Made by a program: the position numbers and the translations under genes
Origin: G963665215 sp963665215
GTDB lineage: Bacteria; Chloroflexota; Dehalococcoidia; Lucifugimonadales; CAUZJF01
DNA length: 64,000 nt
Direction of reading: 5' to 3'
Assembly: GCA_963665215.2 (NCBI GenBank)
Contig: CAXXWW010000017.1
Location: 744,001-808,000 of the forward strand
In this document: positions 39,070-46,350 of the stretch, in pieces
Numbering within the stretch: the first letter of the stretch is position 1
Layout: each line of letters opens with the position of its first letter
The notes under the pieces: generated by a model
The model's database searches: none
What the model was told of the DNA's origin: nothing
The model's input: only the letters and a program-made list of their open reading frames with translations

Positions 39070-39729
39070 ATGACCACGGGCAGGGCCTACGAGTTCAACC
39101 TAGACCGCCTACTCACCCGCGTGGTGTCAATCCCGGGCATGGTGCTCCCCGGGACGGTCTACCGCTACACCGAGCGCGATATCGACGTTGGCGGCATCAA
39201 CGCCCAGGGGGAGTACTTCCCTGACGGCGTTGACTGGTATCTCCACATCATGGACGCCGACGGCCTCACCCTACCAGCGGCGGACTCCCTCACCGTGGGC
39301 GAGGACGTCACGATCATGGGCGCGGAAGGGTACACCTTCACCACCACATTGGTCGTCTATGAGCAAGGGCGTAACGCGTTTGGTCAATTCCTGCCTACCG
39401 TCATTAGAATGGAGCTAGCATCATCGGCTCCTGCGTTGCCCGTTGACCCCGAGGTAACTTTCAGGCTCCCAACGGGCGGCATGAGCGCACCAACGGAAGG
39501 GCCACAGAAGGTGTGGTGTGGGCTCAGGGACTTCACGGGCAGGGACCAGATCAGGATTACCGATACCTCGTTCTTTGATCTGAGTGACACCCGCGTCATC
39601 GTGAGGGCAGATGGCTCATGGTCAACGGGCGATACGTTCACCCTCGACGGCGACAGCTACACCGTGCGCGGCATCGCTCGCGTGGGCGGGCGGAAGCAGT
39701 ACCTAGAGCTACTGTCACGTACTGTCTAA
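39070..39729 (+). CDS. Head-tail adaptor/joining-type protein
   Basis: 219 residues, start overlapping the portal stop. The N-terminal part is beta-rich with 'GINAQGEYFPDGVDWYLHIM'; the C-terminal part 'DGSWSTGDTFTLDGDSYTVR' and 'GRKQYLELLSRTV' recall the closing strands of head-tail joining proteins (L-E-L-L end). Probably part of the neck that closes the head after packaging. No close family is recognised for the N-terminal half. If the element has no tail genes, this is the last structural piece before a helper-supplied tail. Confidence 0.5.
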   Translation: MTTGRAYEFNLDRLLTRVVSIPGMVLPGTVYRYTERDIDVGGINAQGEYFPDGVDWYLHIMDADGLTLPAADSLTVGEDVTIMGAEGYTFTTTLVVYEQGRNAFGQFLPTVIRMELASSAPALPVDPEVTFRLPTGGMSAPTEGPQKVWCGLRDFTGRDQIRITDTSFFDLSDTRVIVRADGSWSTGDTFTLDGDSYTVRGIARVGGRKQYLELLSRTV

Positions 39730-39815
39730 GGCCGTGGGGACCCCTACGAGTTTTGAGGCCGAGACACGCCACAGCGCCTTCCAGTGTACAGCTTGCACAC
39801 ACTCAGAGGTAGGCT

Positions 39816-41336
39816 ATGGACGTAGCGGATGGCCTGATTGAGTTCATAGAGGGCCTGATTGTCCCCAGCGGGCGACGTCAGGGCGAGCACATGGTGGTGC
39901 TGCCCTTTCAACGGCGGTTCCTGAGGGGAGCTTTCGGGCAACCAGACGACGCCGCGCTCACTGTCGCCAGGGGAGCGGGTAAGACGACCTTGACGGGCGC
40001 TGTCCTAACGGCTGCTCTGGTGGGACCACTTGCCCAGGAGAACGCGGAGAGCGTTCTGGTGGCCTCCAGCTTCGAGCAGTCGTTGATCGGCTATCGGCTG
40101 ATAAAGTCGTTCATGCGCCCGTGGGTAGAGGCCGAGCCGCATCGTTTCAGAGTTCAGGATTCGGTCAACCGAGCCTCAATCACCGACCGGCACACCGGCG
40201 CGAGCGTGCGTGTGTTGGGGAGTGACCCCAAACGCCTCCACGGGCTCCAAGCTAACCTGCTCCTGCTCGACGAAGTGGCACAGTGGCCTAGCAACCAGCT
40301 TGACGCCATGATATCGGCGCTCGAAACATCCAGGGGCAAAATCCCGGATTCGCGCCTCCTCTGGATCGGCACCCGTCCAGCTAGTGAGACGCACCCCTTC
40401 GCCAAGGCACTAGGTGGCGGCGTCGGGTATGCTCAGGTCCACGCAGCACGACCAGATGACCCACCATTCCAGCGGAGGACGTGGTTACGTGGGAACCCTG
40501 GGCTCCCACACTTTCCCGACCTGGAGAAGGTCATCCGCATTGAGGCGAAACGGGCGAAGGCTGACGGCTCCCGACTGGCCTCATTCAAGGCGCTGCGTCT
40601 CAACATGGGAACCTCGGACGTGGCCGAGTCCCTGCTGCTGCCGGCGGACACGTGGGCGCGAGCCGAGGGCGATGCTCTGCCGGCTGGTCGCTTCATTTTG
40701 GGTTTGGACCTTGGGGGAAGTTTTGCACAGTCAGCCGCCGCCGCCTACTGGCCGCACACGGGCAGGCTTGACGCCTTCGCGGTGTTCCCTGCCATCCCGG
40801 ACCTTGTGGAGCGGGGACTATTCGATGGCGTGGGGCCGCTCTACACCGAGTGCGCCCGTAGGGGTGAGCTGATGGTTATGGGCCAGCGGACAACGGACAT
40901 ACCGGCCTTGTTGGAGGCCGCGCTTGCCCGTTGGGGTACACCTGTCGCCGTGGTGAGTGACAGGTATCGGATTGTCGAGCTACGGCCCCACCTGGAGGCC
41001 GTCCACTTCCCAAAGACGACGCAGCTAGTCGAGCGCGGCATGGGGTATCGGGATGGTGCCGAGGACGTCAGGGCCTTCAGGCGGGCGGCGCTGGATGGCA
41101 ACGTGACGCCGGTCAAGTCTCTGCTGCTCCGGTCCAGCATGGCGGAGGCGAGGACTGTTTCGGATCCGGCTGGCAACGCGAAGCTGGCGAAGGGCGGAGA
41201 GGGCGGAGAGGGCGGACGGAGGGAGCGGGCGCGGGACGATGCCGTTGCCGCGTGCATCCTGGCAGTTTCAGTCGGCCAGCGTGGGCGGGCGAGGCCGGAC
41301 CGAAACGGGAGCCCTACCCATGCCGTCGTCGGGTAG
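39816..41336 (+). CDS. Terminase large subunit
   Basis: 506 residues. ATPase domain: Walker A 'LTVARGAGKTTLTG', Walker B 'ANLLLLDEVAQW' and a coupling motif 'SRLLWIGTRP'. Nuclease domain (RNase H fold): Asp in 'FILGLDLGGSFAQSAAAAYW', Asp in 'PVAVVSDRYRIVEL' and Asp in 'RERARDDAVAACILAV'. It cuts and pumps DNA into proheads. GAGGTAGGCT precedes the ATG. No small terminase subunit is recognised in front of it. It is terminal in the head operon, followed only by the HNH gene. Confidence 0.9.
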   Translation: MDVADGLIEFIEGLIVPSGRRQGEHMVVLPFQRRFLRGAFGQPDDAALTVARGAGKTTLTGAVLTAALVGPLAQENAESVLVASSFEQSLIGYRLIKSFMRPWVEAEPHRFRVQDSVNRASITDRHTGASVRVLGSDPKRLHGLQANLLLLDEVAQWPSNQLDAMISALETSRGKIPDSRLLWIGTRPASETHPFAKALGGGVGYAQVHAARPDDPPFQRRTWLRGNPGLPHFPDLEKVIRIEAKRAKADGSRLASFKALRLNMGTSDVAESLLLPADTWARAEGDALPAGRFILGLDLGGSFAQSAAAAYWPHTGRLDAFAVFPAIPDLVERGLFDGVGPLYTECARRGELMVMGQRTTDIPALLEAALARWGTPVAVVSDRYRIVELRPHLEAVHFPKTTQLVERGMGYRDGAEDVRAFRRAALDGNVTPVKSLLLRSSMAEARTVSDPAGNAKLAKGGEGGEGGRRERARDDAVAACILAVSVGQRGRARPDRNGSPTHAVVG

Positions 41337-41622
41337 TCGGCATTGGGCGAAGCTCAACCGGCGACGCTGGGCAGGAGTGAGGATGGCCGCGCTCGACCGT
41401 GACCGTTGGCGTTGCCAGAAATGCGGCAAAGCGGGCATCCTCGAAGTCCACCACATCAAGCCCCTCGAAGACGGGGGCAAGCCCTATGATCTCTCCAACA
41501 CCTTGACCCTCTGTAGAGGCGACCACATCAGGATTCATGGCGGCACCCCTCACACACCCGACCCAGGCTACGCGGCACTGATTCAAGGGATGCTGTACCG
41601 GATCTCTTTCTTGGGGGGCTGA
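41320..41622 (+). CDS. HNH endonuclease
   Basis: 100 residues beginning inside the terminase gene (ATG 41320, GGGAG upstream). It has the C-x-x-C zinc pair in 'WRCQKCGKAGILEVHHIKPL', the H-H-I catalytic motif, then 'LSNTLTLCRGDHIRIHGG' with the second Cys and the HNH His. Many HK97-like phages and capsid-forming satellites carry such an HNH next to terminase, where it is needed for cos-type packaging. Convergent overlap with the minus-strand gene at 41583-41774. Confidence 0.88.
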   Translation: MPSSGSRHWAKLNRRRWAGVRMAALDRDRWRCQKCGKAGILEVHHIKPLEDGGKPYDLSNTLTLCRGDHIRIHGGTPHTPDPGYAALIQGMLYRISFLGG

Positions 41623-41774
41623 TTGCTTTCGGATTCTTTCAGCATGGCGTCGGCGTACTCATAGGACTGTTTGGCGATAAAGTCGGGCGTGAGGTTGCAG
41701 TCGCGACTGGTGATCAACGCCGCCATCGCCAGTCCTGCGAAGTGGTCCCTGAGCCCCTCTTGTGGCTTTGCCAT
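41583..41774 (-). CDS. Small phage-type protein of unknown function
   Basis: 63 residues, 'LRDHFAGLAMAALITSRDCN' then 'KQSYEYADAMLKESE'. The pattern L-R-D-x-F-A-G-x-A-x-x-A-L with a later Y-x-x-A-D-A-M is common in small proteins of prophages next to replication genes. GGAGG precedes the ATG at 41774. It would be the promoter-distal gene of the leftward replication operon, or separately transcribed from the stretch at 41775-42053. Function unknown. Confidence 0.6.
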   Translation of the reverse strand: MAKPQEGLRDHFAGLAMAALITSRDCNLTPDFIAKQSYEYADAMLKESESNQPPKKEIRYSIP

Positions 41775-42053
41775 TCCGTCCCTCCGTTCCTCCGGTTTGG
41801 TACGCGCTATAGTATACCATTCAACGCCCAGCATGGATTAGACCACTCCTTGGCCCACACCCTGCTACGGTGCACCCTCCTATAGGGTGGGTGCACCGAG
41901 TGCACGAGCAGGTTGTTGATGGGAAACGGTGAACTCTTCGTGAACTCTAACGCTAAAATGGTGCACCGTTTGGCCTTTTCAGATACGAATTGCGTCTTAC
42001 TCACCCGATTGACGGGTTCACGAATGGTGCACGACTTTACATAAAACGGTGAA
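41775..42053. promoter_or_regulatory. GTGCAC palindrome cluster, candidate origin or operator
   Basis: GGTGCACC at 41869-41876, 41890-41897 and 41960-41967, GTGCAC at 41900-41905 and GGTGCAC at 42026-42032, all within 165 bases. The 12-base sequence AAACGGTGAACT occurs twice (41924-41935 and 42044-42055). The stretch is A/T-richer than its surroundings and lies next to the RepA-like gene. It may be the replication origin with iterons, or the binding region of a master regulator. Confidence 0.5.
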
Positions 42054-43567
42054 CTATCCCTCATCCTCAGAAGCCCCCAATTCTTCGAGTCCCAAGGCGG
42101 TGATTGAGTAGTGGACTTTCTTAGCTCGTGTCTTCAATATGAAGCCAAGCTCCACCAAATCACCTATCGTCTTATCCCGTTGGCTACCCCGTCCTACTAC
42201 CAGATCGCGCATGGCCTTTTGCCCCTGTACCCCGTCCGGTCCAGCGTTCTTCAGGGCGCGTAAGGTGGGTATGTACGCCTCTTCTATGTTGTCCTCGGCC
42301 TCTGGTGGCTCGATGCTGAGGGTTAGGGTGCCGTCTACGTGACGTCCATAGATGCGGGCAACGGGTTACGGCGTGAGGCAGGCAACGCGCCGTATCGGTC
42401 TTTATGGAGGACCAGCTTCACAACGCCGTCCTTCTTCTGAGTCCACGCGATGCCGGATAGGTCGAGCGCGGCACCAGTTACGGCTTGCAGCTTCCTGGCA
42501 GACCCAATAGGCCCGTCTGGTCTGCCCAGACGTTTTTTTGCGACGTGATCAAGGACTAAGAGCGTGTGGCCCTCATCAGCAAAGGGATTGACGAACGTCC
42601 TTAACCAGGGTTCTACGTCGCTACCATCGCTTGGCGCACCGCTCGAAGCGGCGGCGTCAATGACCACTAGCGCTGGCCCTTCACTCCCCTGCTGCCATTC
42701 CTGGAGTTGGGACATGGCGAGTGCGGATTGTTCAGCATAAGGCTTTAGGTAGAGGAAGTCGCCCGCTCTTTCGGCCTCCACCAGGTCCAGACCCAACGCC
42801 TGACAGCGGGCCTTAGTCTGGCCGGGGCTCATCTCGAAGTCCCAAAAGACGGTGCGTTGTCCTCTTAGAATACTCTCCAGCACGACGTAGAGCGCAAGCC
42901 AGCTTTTCCCGCTCCCAGGCTCGCCAAAAACCCAATTGATCTTGCCATCGTAAAAGAGAATCTCCCCATCGCTACGTCGAAGGAGAGCAGATGGAGGTGT
43001 GTCGTCGGCCTCCGCCATCTTGCCCACGAAGGCCTCCAACGGCTCCCCGCCTTCAACCTGGCCGCCCTCGGCGTCGTCGTCGTAACCGTCTTGGCGGCGC
43101 TCCCTCCGCGATAGCTCCCTGCCCTTGAGGGCTTGGTCACGATCTCGCAATTCGGTGTCGAGTTCATCGCGCCGGACTTCCTTACGCCCTGCTGCGATAG
43201 TCTCCTTAAAGTCCTTTTGGAAGCGCTCGTTCTCTTTGCGTTGCTCGTCGGCGCGTTCCTTTTCAAAGCGGGCTTCGTTCAGCTTGTACCGAGCGTTGTC
43301 TTCCTTATTCTTCTTGTCAGAGGCCTCGGCGTCGGCCTTGCACTGCGCGATGTCCTCTGGACAGCCACATTGGGAAGGGCCTGTAACTCTACCGCAGTGC
43401 TTACAGGTGATCGCGTCTTGCTGCGCCTTACGCCTCCCCTTAAAGCACCCGTGGAGCTCGTATAGCTTTTGTCCAGCGTCAGGCGGCGTGCTGGACAGCC
43501 ATTCTCCACCGCAAACATCGCAATTGTACCACTGAGGCTTGACCAGAGTTTCGTCGTTTGCTATCAT
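42054..43567 (-). CDS. RepA-like hexameric ATPase/helicase, frameshifted at its C-terminus
   Basis: The main frame (43567-42335, 410 codons) starts with Cys pairs like zinc ribbons ('WYNCDVCGGEW', 'ITCKHCGRVTGPSQCGCPED'), a charged coiled coil (about 85-170), then a RecA/RepA core with Walker A 'FGEPGSGKSWLAL', Walker B 'GPALVVIDAAASSG' and 'TLLVLDHVAKK'. It ends at a stop at 42335. In the next frame, entered around 42360-42370, 'VARIYGRHVDGTLTLSIEPP' and then a winged-helix-like segment ('SQRDKTIGDLVELGFILKTR') run to a stop at 42054, a natural ending for this family. It would load or unwind DNA at the element's origin. Confidence 0.72.
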
Positions 43568-43573
43568 GGTCTT

Positions 43574-43657
43574 CGGTAACCTCCGTTACCGCTTGGAAAA
43601 CGCCCTGGGTCGAATTGGTTGCGTGGCAGCATCTAAAACGCTCCCCAGGGTGTTTTC
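43574..43657. promoter_or_regulatory. Two inverted repeats ahead of the RepA-like gene
   Basis: CGGTAAC-CTCC-GTTACCG at 43574-43591 lies directly upstream of the start at 43567. A second, wider dyad GAAAACGCCCTGGG ... CCCAGGGTGTTTTC spans 43596-43609 and 43644-43657 with one mismatch. They could be an operator of the ribbon-helix-helix protein and a weak terminator/attenuator. Confidence 0.45.
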
Positions 43658-43673
43658 TCTTTGCCCCACCGCA

Positions 43674-43943
43674 TTAGCCCGCCCTTCGTAGGATGGCAAG
43701 GTCCGCCTCGTACTCAGCTATGAGCCGCTTGTACTCCGCCGCCTGTGCCGTGTATCCATCGGCTACCGGCGCGCTTCCCGCTTGAATAAAGCCGTTAATG
43801 GCGGCCTCAAGGATGGGCTCTTGACGCCGCGCCGAGGCCCGAATCATGTCACGGACCCACTGTTCGCGTGAGCTGCCGTGTCGAAGCACCTCCAACTTTG
43901 CCATGTCCTCAGGGTCCAGCCTTACCGAAAACGCTTTCTTCAT
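43674..43943 (-). CDS. Ribbon-helix-helix regulator of the element
   Basis: 89 residues. The N-terminus 'MKKAFSVRLDPEDMAKLEVL' followed by 'SSREQWVRDMIRASA' is a typical MetJ/Arc-type fold (strand, helix, helix). The C-terminal half is a helical extension ('AAEYKRLIAEYEADLAILRR') that may form a coiled coil. ATG at 43943 after GGAGGCGAGAGA. Located at the far right of the element, transcribed leftward into the replication gene, so it probably controls that operon. It may be the repressor or the helper-responsive switch. Confidence 0.7.
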   Translation of the reverse strand: MKKAFSVRLDPEDMAKLEVLRHGSSREQWVRDMIRASARRQEPILEAAINGFIQAGSAPVADGYTAQAAEYKRLIAEYEADLAILRRAG

Positions 43944-44042
43944 TCTCTCGCCTCCATTCTGTAGAATGTCCATATGATATCAGGTGATTCTTATGGTGTC
44001 AAGAGGGAAGGGGGCATCCTGGATGGTGATTAGGCCAGCGTT

Positions 44043-44060
44043 GGTGGTAGAATGGTGGTA
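44043..44060 (+). promoter_or_regulatory. Putative integrase arm-binding sites, right
   Basis: GGTGGTA at 44043-44049 and 44054-44060, matching the three copies near attL. Confidence 0.4.
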
Positions 44061-44102
44061 GCAAGCCACCAAAGCCAGATATAATAGGTTCGATTGCGGT
44101 AT

Positions 44103-44118
44103 CCCCCAGCTCCACCAC
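44103..44118 (+). other. attR core
   Basis: Second copy of CCCCCAGCTCCACCAC. Upstream, GGTTCGATTGCGGTAT recalls the tRNA T loop but with insertions, so identity stops at the core. Confidence 0.7.
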
Positions 44119-44640
44119 CCGACGATCTTGTTGTAGTAGAGCAGTTGATAAGGAACTTGGAGGATTCAGCGGACCCGTACGCAGAGTACTCCCAGTTGTC
44201 TCCCGAGGAAAGAGCGGCAGTCGACAGGTACCTCAAGGTGGCGTCGATCGAGCGGGAGGACACATCGCCGAGTACGTTGGCGACGAGTGCGTCGAGTGGG
44301 TGTGGAACAAACTCATACAGTGTTTAGAGGCGAGAACATATGGGGGCAGACTTTATCGAAGTTTAGCACCCAGACTCAATGGTGTTGGAACGGGACAGAG
44401 ATCACAAACGATCCTCACTTCACTACGGATGGTGATGTTTACGCTCCCTTCTGGTCATATGAAGGGACCACGTACGAGAGAGAGACGGGTGGGCAAGGTG
44501 ACTGGGTCCACATTGATTCGGCAGAAGGCGAATTCAAGTTATGCTTCGGTCCATGGGGCATTGGGTGCGTTCAGCACCAATACCCAGACATACATAAACG
44601 CCAGTATGGAGATGGCCAAAGCCAGGCGTGGGGCTCTTAG
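44119..44640 (+). pseudogene. Secreted-type beta-domain protein, N-terminus lost and frameshifted
   Basis: From the attR border a frame encodes 'SQLSPEERAAVDRYLKVASI' up to 44327; a +1 shift near 44315 continues with 'FRGENIWGQTLSKFSTQTQW', 'CWNGTEITNDPHFTTDGDVY' and 'KLCFGPWGIGCVQHQYPDIH' to the stop at 44638-44640. The Cys/Trp-rich pattern with an ending G-D-G is seen in small secreted proteins of Gram-positive-type bacteria and Chloroflexota; function unknown. The signal peptide is missing. GC is visibly lower than in the satellite. Confidence 0.45.
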
Positions 44641-44649
44641 GATTAAGCA

Positions 44650-44886
44650 ATGGCCGCATGGGTTTGGCTTCTCATGATGACACCGCCTTCTGCAATACTG
44701 CTAATCGTAGGGATTACGGTGTTGAGAAGAAAGTACGGGGGAGTACGTCACGTGCTCGGTATCGTAGCGGTTGTGGCGGGAGTGTTCTTGGCGGTAACGA
44801 CTATTGCGGTTCTGCCTGCCATTAGTACAAGTACAACTACCACACTAGAGGAGCCGCCTCCTACGGTAATTCCAAGAGGAGGATAG
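44650..44886 (+). CDS. Small membrane protein
   Basis: 78 residues, with two hydrophobic helices (about 4-25 and 34-58) and a Ser/Thr/Pro-rich tail. AGGA precedes the ATG, ten bases after the previous stop. The pair may have formed a secreted-protein/membrane-protein operon ending at the strong terminator at 44900. No family recognised. Confidence 0.5.
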   Translation: MAAWVWLLMMTPPSAILLIVGITVLRRKYGGVRHVLGIVAVVAGVFLAVTTIAVLPAISTSTTTTLEEPPPTVIPRGG

Positions 44887-44899
44887 AATTCAAGCCATG

Positions 44900-44939
44900 G
44901 CGAAGGGGCCACAGGGTGCAATCCCTGTGGCCCCTTCGC
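44900..44939 (+). terminator. Strong intrinsic terminator
   Basis: GCGAAGGGGCCACAGGG (44900-44916) and its exact complement (44923-44939) form a 17-pair stem with a TGCAAT loop, followed by TTTGCTCGTTTG. Confidence 0.8.
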
Positions 44940-45159
44940 TTTGCTCGTTTGCTGGCCCGTCTTGGCGATTTCGGTTGGGACCTCAGGAAATGAACCTCTC
45001 AGCAGCTACTCTGTCCACGAGTACCGCAGTTTTTTGTGTCTATTAGAAACCACGGGAGCTCTTACACACTTAAGGTTACGCTACCGGGTGGGCGCAGTCC
45101 ATTGACAAGCCGGTTTCTATAGGCGAGAGTAGGGTGCACCCGCAAGAAGGAGGCGGACG
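44940..45159. other. Intergenic
   Basis: No gene recognised; A/T-rich parts near 45030-45090 may hold the promoter of the next gene. Confidence 0.3.
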
Positions 45160-45687
45160 ATGCTAAGACTCAAAGCCATTGGCGTGCTGGTCATGGTCGC
45201 GGCGGCGTTCCTCTTTGGGGGAGTGGTGAGTGCAGAGGGGCCTGACTCAGTAGAACCTGAGGATGAGCCCACGTAGAGTTGTCACACACACCGTCGAAGA
45301 CGGGCAAGCAAGCTCTGTGGTCTGGACTTGCTATATCGATTTAGACCACCCGCACTACTCACACCACGCGTATCCGGAAGCGGACAAGATCAACGTGGAA
45401 GGCGAAGTCAACTGCGACCAACTCATGAACGTCATTAGCGTTCGCATGACGTTGTGGAAGCAGAGTTGCTTTTGGATTTTCTGCTCATGGGACAAAATCG
45501 GCGACTCCGGGTGGAAAATCTACCCCGAGACCATCTATGCAGAAGTGAGCGCTGACGGGCCGTGTACTCCCAACACCACGTCGAAATACTACGGTAGGCT
45601 CAACGCCGAGTTGACGTGGCGAATGGGGACACCACGTACGGCTACAACGTCAGTCCCACCCTTGAGGTCCTCTGTACCTATCAGTAG
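45160..45687 (+). pseudogene. Secreted protein with two compensating frameshifts
   Basis: AAGGAGGCGGACG precedes an ATG that begins a clear signal peptide ('LVMVAAAFLFGGVVSAEG'), but the frame stops at 45276. A +1 frame (45263 onward) gives a good protein ('WTCYIDLDHPHYSHHAYPEA', 'NVISVRMTLWKQSCFWIFCS'). Near 45610 the original frame takes over again with 'VDVANGDTTYGYNVSPTLEV' and a natural stop at 45687. So three pieces in frames 0, +1, 0 rebuild one secreted protein of about 175 residues. Family unknown. Two errors in the read or true decay are equally possible. Confidence 0.5.
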
Positions 45688-45755
45688 TGCCAGCGGTCGG
45701 TCTTAACCTCGCGGCTCCAGTTTAATCGCTGGGGCCGTTTGACGTAGGAAACATA

Positions 45756-46064
45756 ATGGATACAGCACTGTTGATGTTGGCAATCGTCCTCAGTTGCATA
45801 GCCCTCTCTGTAGCCATCTACCTGTGGCTGACCAAACATAGCCCATCGCCTCGTCGTGTCGTCACCAAAGAGATACGCGAAGATATGCTGGTGACCGTTG
45901 GACCGGAAACGAGGGAGTCGCTAGTGATAAACGGCTTTCTTACCTACCGCAAGGTCGAGGGGTTCGAATACGAGGAAGGATACGTGTACAGATTGAGGGT
46001 AGTCATGAAGAAAGGACAGTACCGGCTGGTCGAGGTCGTCAGCAAAGAGCCTATGGTAGAATAA
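45756..46064 (+). CDS. Membrane-anchored DUF4377-like protein
   Basis: 102 residues: N-terminal transmembrane helix (about 5-25), then a small domain ending 'EGFEYEEGYVYRLRVVMKKG' and 'YRLVEVVSKEP', the signature of DUF4377, a domain of unknown function found in lipoproteins and stress-related secreted proteins. AGGA upstream of the ATG. It would be held at the outside of the membrane. Confidence 0.55.
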   Translation: MDTALLMLAIVLSCIALSVAIYLWLTKHSPSPRRVVTKEIREDMLVTVGPETRESLVINGFLTYRKVEGFEYEEGYVYRLRVVMKKGQYRLVEVVSKEPMVE

Positions 46065-46082
46065 TCACGAGCGAGACAGCCA

Positions 46083-46193
46083 GCAAAGATCTACGTGATG
46101 AACGCGGACGGCTCCGGCCAGACCCGCTTGACCGATAACTCGGCTACGGACGGCAACCCAAGCTGGTCGATCAATAAGGCAGCGGGACCCTGA
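46083..46193 (+). pseudogene. TolB/PD40 propeller fragment
   Basis: One blade only: 'KIYVMNADGSGQTRLTDNSA' followed by 'GNPSWS' and a stop. This is the standard PD40 repeat (I-Y-V-M-N-A-D-G-S-G). The rest of the gene is absent; the accessory segment carrying the serine recombinase starts soon after. Confidence 0.6.
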
Positions 46194-46350
46194 AGCGTCA
46201 CGTCCTCCGCCCGCAGGTAATGTCCGCAGGTTCGCCCAGCCCGGGAGGGGGATGATTCCCGGGGAACAGGACGCGACACAACCTCATTCTCCACCTTGGG
46301 TGGCAAGATGCTATTGCTCGTGGGCCGGCGGGGAACACACCCCCTACCAG
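46194..46350. other. Spacer at the border of the recombinase segment
   Basis: No gene seen. The border between the PD40 fragment and the serine-recombinase segment must lie here or slightly left. Confidence 0.3.

Larger units (their letters stand above)
36812..39073 (+). pseudogene. Portal protein gene split by IS630
   Basis: Codons 36812-37495 and 38735-39073 form one 340-residue portal protein of the HK97 gp3 type once the IS630 (37496-38732) and one TA are removed; the junction reads '...DFAARRL' + 'GFSPPQTIQPVRESV' without loss of frame. Recognisable parts: 'LAEFGESLWVIEVEDG', 'ASRVVHVKYAEDGDQPWKGI' and 'RESVIRSLLAACGVPAAMVG'. The portal is the dodecameric ring through which DNA is packaged, so the element cannot make particles while the IS is present. 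The end overlaps the next start (ATGA). Confidence 0.88.
32145..44118 (+). mobile_element. Integrated satellite-like element in tRNA-Ala (capsid-forming, tailless)
   Basis: Core direct repeat CCCCCAGCTCCACCAC at 32145-32160 (in the tRNA) and 44103-44118. Between them: P4-type integrase, capsid, P-loop NTPase, prohead protease, connector, portal (split by IS630), adaptor, terminase and HNH on the plus strand; a small phage-type protein, RepA-like ATPase and a ribbon-helix-helix protein on the minus strand. No tail, baseplate, holin or lysin gene. GGTGGTA repeats flank both ends. Family knowledge: capsid-forming phage-inducible chromosomal islands have this content. Without the IS630 the element is about 10.7 kb. 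Confidence 0.8.

Noticed and set aside
32145..44118. Ordinary degraded prophage
   Set aside because: Not excluded, but the head genes are complete and collinear, borders are intact, and there is no trace of tail or lysis genes, which fits a satellite better.
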